In this document: in pieces, positions 58,853 to 64,000 of the stretch | Layout: the number at the start of each line of letters is the position of its first letter | Position numbering within the stretch: the stretch's first letter is position 1 | NCBI GenBank assembly: GCA_001931905.2 | Contig: MSJI02000894.1 | Span: forward strand, 1 to 64,000 | Origin: Cladosporium sp. IMV 00045 | Taxonomy: Eukaryota > Ascomycota > Dothideomycetes > Cladosporiales > Cladosporiaceae | Direction of reading: 5' to 3' | DNA: 64,000 nt | The notes under the pieces: model-generated | The model's input: only the letters and a program-made list of their open reading frames with translations | Database searches by the model: none | What the model was told of the DNA's origin: nothing | Position numbers and translations under genes: made by a program

Positions 58853-61800
58853 TGCTTGTTGACTTGATGAGAAAGATAAGAGAAGAGTATTGAGAAAAGA
58901 GACGGAGCTTCGAAGAGGAAAAGAAACTCGAGATGAACAAAAGAGATATTGAAATCTTTTGCGTACTGTCTGTCTTGTGCTTGTCGAAGACGGGAAGTAG
59001 AATGCAGCTGTTGACGATGAAGTAAAGTCGAAGAGTCGTGATCGAGAAAATGGCTCAAGGAAAATGCTTAATCGATGCAGACAAAGGAAAACGGCTGTGA
59101 AGCTCGATGCTGGTCTTGGATGATGAAGATGTTGATGTTGATGATGGAAGAAAAGCATGATCTGTGGTGGCGACATGGCAGATACATATACTCGTCGAGC
59201 ATCTCAATCCTGACAATCCACCTGCAAGGCCGGCTCCTTCAGCGTAAAAAAGTACAATCCTACCTTTTTCCAGCTCGATAGCCCTGCGGCCAATGGCGCT
59301 TCGCAGCCGGCAACATCACCTTGCATGTCCGCAAGATGGGACACAGTCATGCTATTCCAAGCCTTCGTCGAGCAAAGAGAAGTTGCCTACACGAGCCACA
59401 CTGCCACACCCATCTTGGGGCCATGACACCAAGGTACATAGTACGGGCCCCGAAGGATTGGCCGCAGGTACCCAGTAACAGTCCAGGAAGACCTGCAGGG
59501 TCGTCGCGTGGCCGCTGCATAAGAGTCGCGAAGTACGTCCTGAGGTAGTATGTACCTTATTCCAGCACGCTAAGCCGGGTGCGTGCGACGGCGAAGAAGG
59601 GTGATGCTTTTCTCAGCATCCGGTGTCTACCACGAGGCTAGTTAGACTGCGCTGCGGTCGATGAGACTATCGAATCGGCATGCACAGGCTGCATGTTCCG
59701 CTAGGTGAGCGAGCTGGTCGTGGTAGTGTCAGTAGTGCGTGCTGACCTGATGAGAATAATGGGGCAGAAAAGAGGCTGAGCTATTTTTGGCGCACATTGC
59801 TGCCCTCTTGCCTAATCGGGCAAGGCGTGAGATTGGAAGTGAGGCGTTTCGACGCTGCAAGTCGCGACGTCTCACCGTTTACAGCTTTGCCTAAGATCGG
59901 AATCGCATCTGTTTCTGCTCGCCGTGCGTCACATTATTCTAACACACCCTGCCACAGCTGCTGCCACAGCTCGTGCTGCTATTTGTGTTGGGTTTCGAGC
60001 GCGAATCCGCGGCTGTGGTTCGTTGCTCGCGCCCCCCGGCACTACGAAACCGAAACGGCCTTCCTTCCCGCCGCAGGTCCAATCTCAGACCGACCTTGCA
60101 CCATCTCGAGAGAGGTAGCGGGTCGTTGGTACTACTGCAGCCCTACAGACGACATTGCCGATCTGTGGCTGCGATTGAGTGGACGAATGTTCGTCATGAG
60201 TGCCGACACACCGGCGCTTCGCAAACATGATGCCTCAGTACGCATAGGCTACTTGCGTATGACTTGCAGCTTGGCGGTGCACGCGAGTCTGTATTCTCCG
60301 AAAGGAGTGTCATGGATGTTTCCACCGGCAGATGTTGGTATACGTGTTCAAAGTCGTCTCGCGGTTGAGATGCGATCTCTAAAGGCTGAACATGAACTGT
60401 CATGAATTGAGTAAAGACCATCCTCAGGCCAATCATTATGGCATGAAGATGTACCTCAAGACACGTCGTACAACCTGCATGCGCATCCCAAGGCAGAAGA
60501 GTCATTCGATTAGTCATGCCCGAATGGACATCTGTTCACACCCTTCTACAAGTCGACGGACGCACCTCATCTCACATCTGTCACAACACCGTCCACATCC
60601 CGCTGACAACAGCAAAGCCCAAGATCGAGTCACGACTGTTGCCTACATGTACAACGAAACACAATGGCGTTTCGACTCCCTCAAGGCATTCACGCAGTCG
60701 TGGGATTGAGGCGTCCGAAAGAAATCCAAATCCAAATCCAAGTTCCAGCCTCAAAGAACAGCGCCACCCCAGGACTCGCATATCGCAGCACCAACCCTTA
60801 ACAAAACAGCCCCAGTTTCACTGCCTTGTGCCGATCTCCCCCCAACATGCAGAAAAGCACCACAATCCGTATCTCAAAGGATGCGAGTGGGACGTCTCGT
60901 AGGATCACGGACTCGGATTTCTGGCTGTCCGTCAATGCAACGTCGCATTCATACACGTCGGAGGCTTATCTGCCTGCCTCCGAAGGCTACAGGGCAGCAA
61001 GCAGCAGCGAAAATACTGCCTCACTTTTTGACATGCATAATGCATATTCTCGGACCTCTCCGGAGCTCTTCGTCAATGAAGTGTAGCGTGCATGCAGATG
61101 TTATGGTCATCCAGCGGCCGTAAGTCATCAGCTCATCAATGCCCAGGAGTATAATCATCACAGAGATAAGCGCATAAGCGCCCTGTACAGCAGGGCAACC
61201 ACATGACCCGCCAAACACCTGAGAAAAACACAACAATAATAATTCAGAAATACATTTCGTCTGCAAGCAGCTACTGACAAGTGCGACTCGGCTATCTGCG
61301 AAGCGAAGCGAAGCGAAACGATTCATCTTAACAGGCAACATGTCCCAAGTGCGCGGACGGTAATATTTCTCTAGCTTGGTCTCGCGAATGCAATGCACCT
61401 GCACGGCGCTTCTACGCGTCATTTTGCCTTGTTTTTGCCCTTACGCGCGAGATGCGCAGCGAAGTGCATGACTTGCGGCTAACGTAATCATTCGAACAGT
61501 CAAATCGCAAACGCATTCGGTTGTCTTTGAGGCAGAAACGCTCAAATCGCTAGGCATCTTTATAAAAGGCGCGAAAGCGGGAACCAAGCATGTATAGGGT
61601 ACCGCATCTCAAGGCACCCTTCCCTTTCTCTCACAAACGCTACCACCAATCAAACAAATTCCCGTAGCCGACTTGCTCACTAGGTATCGCTAACTACTGC
61701 AGCCTAGGAGGTAGCCCACGCCTCGTCTCTTTACGGCCCCGGGCTAGCGTCTGCCTGTCACTCTTGCGAAGTCATTAATGAGGTAAGCAGCCGCTGAAGC

Positions 61801-63345
61801 GCAGAAGCGAGAAGCGAGAATCGTAGTCAGCAGGACTAGTGCAGCACGGCATGGCACAGCGAACATCGACTACGGCAAGACGAGAGAGGATACAAGTCCG
61901 AAGAAAAATTGAGGGTGTCGGCCGCGCTTCTTTTCCGGGAGGGAAGTCAATTCTGGTTCTTTTGCTGCGGTATTGTTTGTCGTCAAGGGGAATAGACGGC
62001 ATTGATCATTCCCACCACCACCATCACCGCCACCTTGTGCTGACTTAGATATTACGTCTCCTGCTCTCCGAATATCACGCATGTGGTCTTAAGCACGCGG
62101 ATTATGCCACTTGCGAATCGCACGCGCACATACATGTACTTGACAAGGCAGCTACATGTCAGTCATTGTACACGCACACCCAATGAGATCTGCTTCCCAC
62201 CTGACCATCTCACAACTCTACCTCCTACCTTGTTGCCCGCGGGAGTGACCCAATCACACAACATCGAACACTTCTCAGATCTCTGCCTGAATACCCTCAA
62301 AAACGACAAGTCATCATTTCTTCAATTGCGATCAAGGGTACGCTACACCCACAACTCTCGCGAGTCAAGATCCCTGCACGTCCACGCCCTTCCCATCGAA
62401 TGCGATCAGTCCGCACGTCGCTATTGCAAGCCAGCGAGAAATGCACATGTGCGCATGTCGATGGGATGCACATCAAATCCCTCATTGTCCCGAACACCTC
62501 CTTCAAGAGTATTATTTTCGATTGACAAAGTCAAGTACTCGCCTTGCTCAAACTCATGAGGAGAACGGGAGTTCGCCTTTCGACGCCTCCCAACCGCGTG
62601 ATTCTAAGAGCACAGATTCAGCGACGAATGTCCAATGAGGAAAACCATCGAAACGAAAAAGGCCGTGTCGGCTCGCAATTCATTGCTTGTCCTCGAACCA
62701 TAATCGCGCTCTTATCCTCTTGCCTCGCTCATCTCTACAATGTTGCTCTTTTCCTCTACGAGAAGGACGTTGTGGCTCCGCTTACTAGGTAGGTTCCGAC
62801 TTACTGAGGCTGGTGCTGGTGCATGTGTCAGTGTCAGGTCGGCGCTGTGTCGGCGCTGAGTCTGTTGCATTGTGCTTCATGCGTGGTGCGTCTTACGTCT
62901 TGCAGAGCTTTCGCTCTTGTCGTGGTATCGTCGTGGGCTGGATTGTCCTTCGGTCGTTCCACCCTGTCCTGCAGAGCGAACTTGGGAGGTAGCTGGGTTC
63001 AGTCTGCATCAGTAGAGTCAGTAACCTAGAGAGGGCGGCGTGGAGTTCGATGACATCGATGACATCGAGGCAGATAATTTCTTTGTGAACAGAATCATGG
63101 CATTTGCATAGAAAAGAGAAAAATATCCCGCTAGCTACTGGCTGGCATGCAGTGAGATCGATCAATCAGCAATCGCCGCCTTTCCTTCTTCTTCTTCTTC
63201 TTCTTCTTCTTCTTCTTCTTCTTCTTCTTCAATTCAGGTCGGACCCGCAAGAATTCATAATGCGAAAGCCTTTCCACGTAGTAGTAGTATCCTCATCCCC
63301 TGGTGTTCCTTCCTCCTCTTCATTACACCCTCAGACGCGAGCCAT
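58853..63345. other. Long gene-free region, copy 2 and unique flank
   Basis: Homologous to 49003-52761 up to about 62750. No gene is supported. The unique flank from 62750 holds a (CTT)n microsatellite at about 63185-63230, just beyond the formate dehydrogenase stop. Confidence 0.5.
63185..63230. repeat. (CTT)n microsatellite
   Basis: About fifteen uninterrupted CTT units lie in the region downstream of the formate dehydrogenase stop codon. Confidence 0.9.
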
Positions 63346-64000
63346 CTATTTCTTGTTCCTCTGGCCGTAAGCCTTGGTGGCGTAGTCGCCCTTGGTGACG
63401 ATAAGGTCCTCGGGGCGGTAGTCGTGCTTGCCGCTGAAGTAGCTCTCGAGAATGGCCTTGGTGCCGTCGGCGTAGCGCTTCTGGGCGTCGAGCGAGGTAC
63501 CGGACATGTGAGGAACGGTGGCGTTGCCGGCGCTGCCGCCCCAGCCGAGGTAGCTGGCGGTGCGTAGGGGGTGGTCCTTGGGTGCGGGCTGGGGGAACCA
63601 GACGTCACCGCCGTAGCCGCGGAGCTGGCCCGACTTGAGGGCGTCGGCGACGTCTTCCTTGACGACGATGGCGCCGCGGGCGGTGTTGACGAGCCAGGAG
63701 CCTGGGAGTTGAGGTTAGTGGGAGGTTGATTTTTGGGAGGGTCGGGAGGTGAGACGTACCAGGCTTCATCTTGCTGATGAGCTCCTTGTTGAAGAGACCG
63801 CGAGTCTTCTCGTGGAGAGGGCAGTTGATGGTGACAACATCGCACTGGGCGAGCATCTCCTCGAGGTTCTCGACACGACGGCAGCCGATCTCCTTCTCCT
63901 TCTCAGCGCTGAGAGGCTGGTAGTCGAAGTAGAGGAGCTCCTTGCAGTCGAAGGGCTTCAGGCGGCGCAGGACACGTTCACCGATACGGCCGACGGCGAC
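63346..64000 (-). CDS. NAD-dependent formate dehydrogenase, 3' part
   Basis: Exons are 64000-63760 (continues beyond the window) and 63701-63346; the 58-bp intron (GTACGT..CCCAG) restores a Gly codon in [15 protein letters not shown]. The visible 199 residues run from the dinucleotide-binding part ([15 protein letters not shown]) through [19 protein letters not shown] and [13 protein letters not shown]. The closing part is [35 protein letters not shown] and [20 protein letters not shown]. This is the D-2-hydroxyacid dehydrogenase-type formate dehydrogenase (Fdh), which oxidises formate to CO2 with NAD. Conserved Arg (in NTARGA) and Asp (in GGDVW) are present, and the active-site His is in PHMSGTS. 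The 5' half lies outside the window. Confidence 0.95.

Larger units (their letters stand above)
52782..62750. repeat. Homologous block, copy 2 (about 9.9 kb)
   Basis: Matches 42857-52761 in order and orientation. It begins at the gap and continues past the point where copy 1 ends into unique sequence leading to formate dehydrogenase. Confidence 0.9.

Noticed and set aside
42857..62750. True tandem gene duplication of CAP and MSS1
   Set aside because: The duplication boundary coincides exactly with an N gap, and the other gap shows the same overlap pattern; unmerged haplotypes are simpler. Not excluded without reads.

Overview
The window looks like nuclear DNA of a filamentous or yeast-like ascomycete, most likely a dothideomycete (inference). 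Genes are densely packed on both strands. They carry few, short introns (about 50-90 bp, GT..AG, CTRAY branch points), and the recognisable products are fungal: GPI13, ELP5, SEC22, pabaA/ABZ1-type aminodeoxychorismate synthase, MED6, a Zn2Cys6 regulator, Hsp70, MSS1/MnmE, a PR-1/CAP secreted protein and NAD formate dehydrogenase. The coding content is mostly housekeeping. No CRISPR, operon or bacterial feature is present.

Layout. 1-10.4 kb: a small membrane protein, GPI13 (+) converging on ELP5 (-), an ASX/DEUBAD-domain protein (-), then SEC22 (+). 10.4-14.5 kb: a gene-poor stretch with a tRNA-like Pol III element, a 173-bp tandem repeat and a 46-residue membrane microprotein. 14.8-26.6 kb: PABA synthase (-) divergent from an SDR-fold pseudoenzyme (+), a Zn2Cys6 factor (+), MED6 (-), a small hydrophilic protein (+), a BTB protein (-) and a short three-exon gene (-) with no long open frame. 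26.6-31.9 kb: diverged repeats and a C2H2 protein. 31.9-36.2 kb: the Hsp70 region. 37.8-38.4 kb: a small membrane protein. 42.9-62.7 kb: two homologous 9.9-kb blocks, each with a CAP protein, MSS1 and a spliced micro-ORF locus. 63.3-64 kb: the 3' part of formate dehydrogenase (-).

Two points govern interpretation. First, both 20-N gaps (35084-35103 and 52762-52781) sit exactly where a diverged copy of the preceding sequence begins. The simplest reading is overlapping contig ends from two haplotypes or homeologs of a heterozygous or hybrid genome, not true tandem duplication. Second, one Hsp70 copy has an ordinary 57-bp intron, while the other has at the same codon boundary a 1674-bp intron encoding an intact GIY-YIG nuclease with two zinc fingers. 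The last 18 coding bases before that enlarged intron are recoded (7 of 18 differ, against about 1% elsewhere). This resembles a nuclear homing endonuclease element in a spliceosomal intron of a highly conserved gene, with occupied and empty versions side by side. It is the most notable feature here.

A second unusual locus, found in both 9.9-kb blocks, is a leader with two consecutive micro-ORFs, each split by an intron and each ending GRGGYN, upstream of a small membrane protein.
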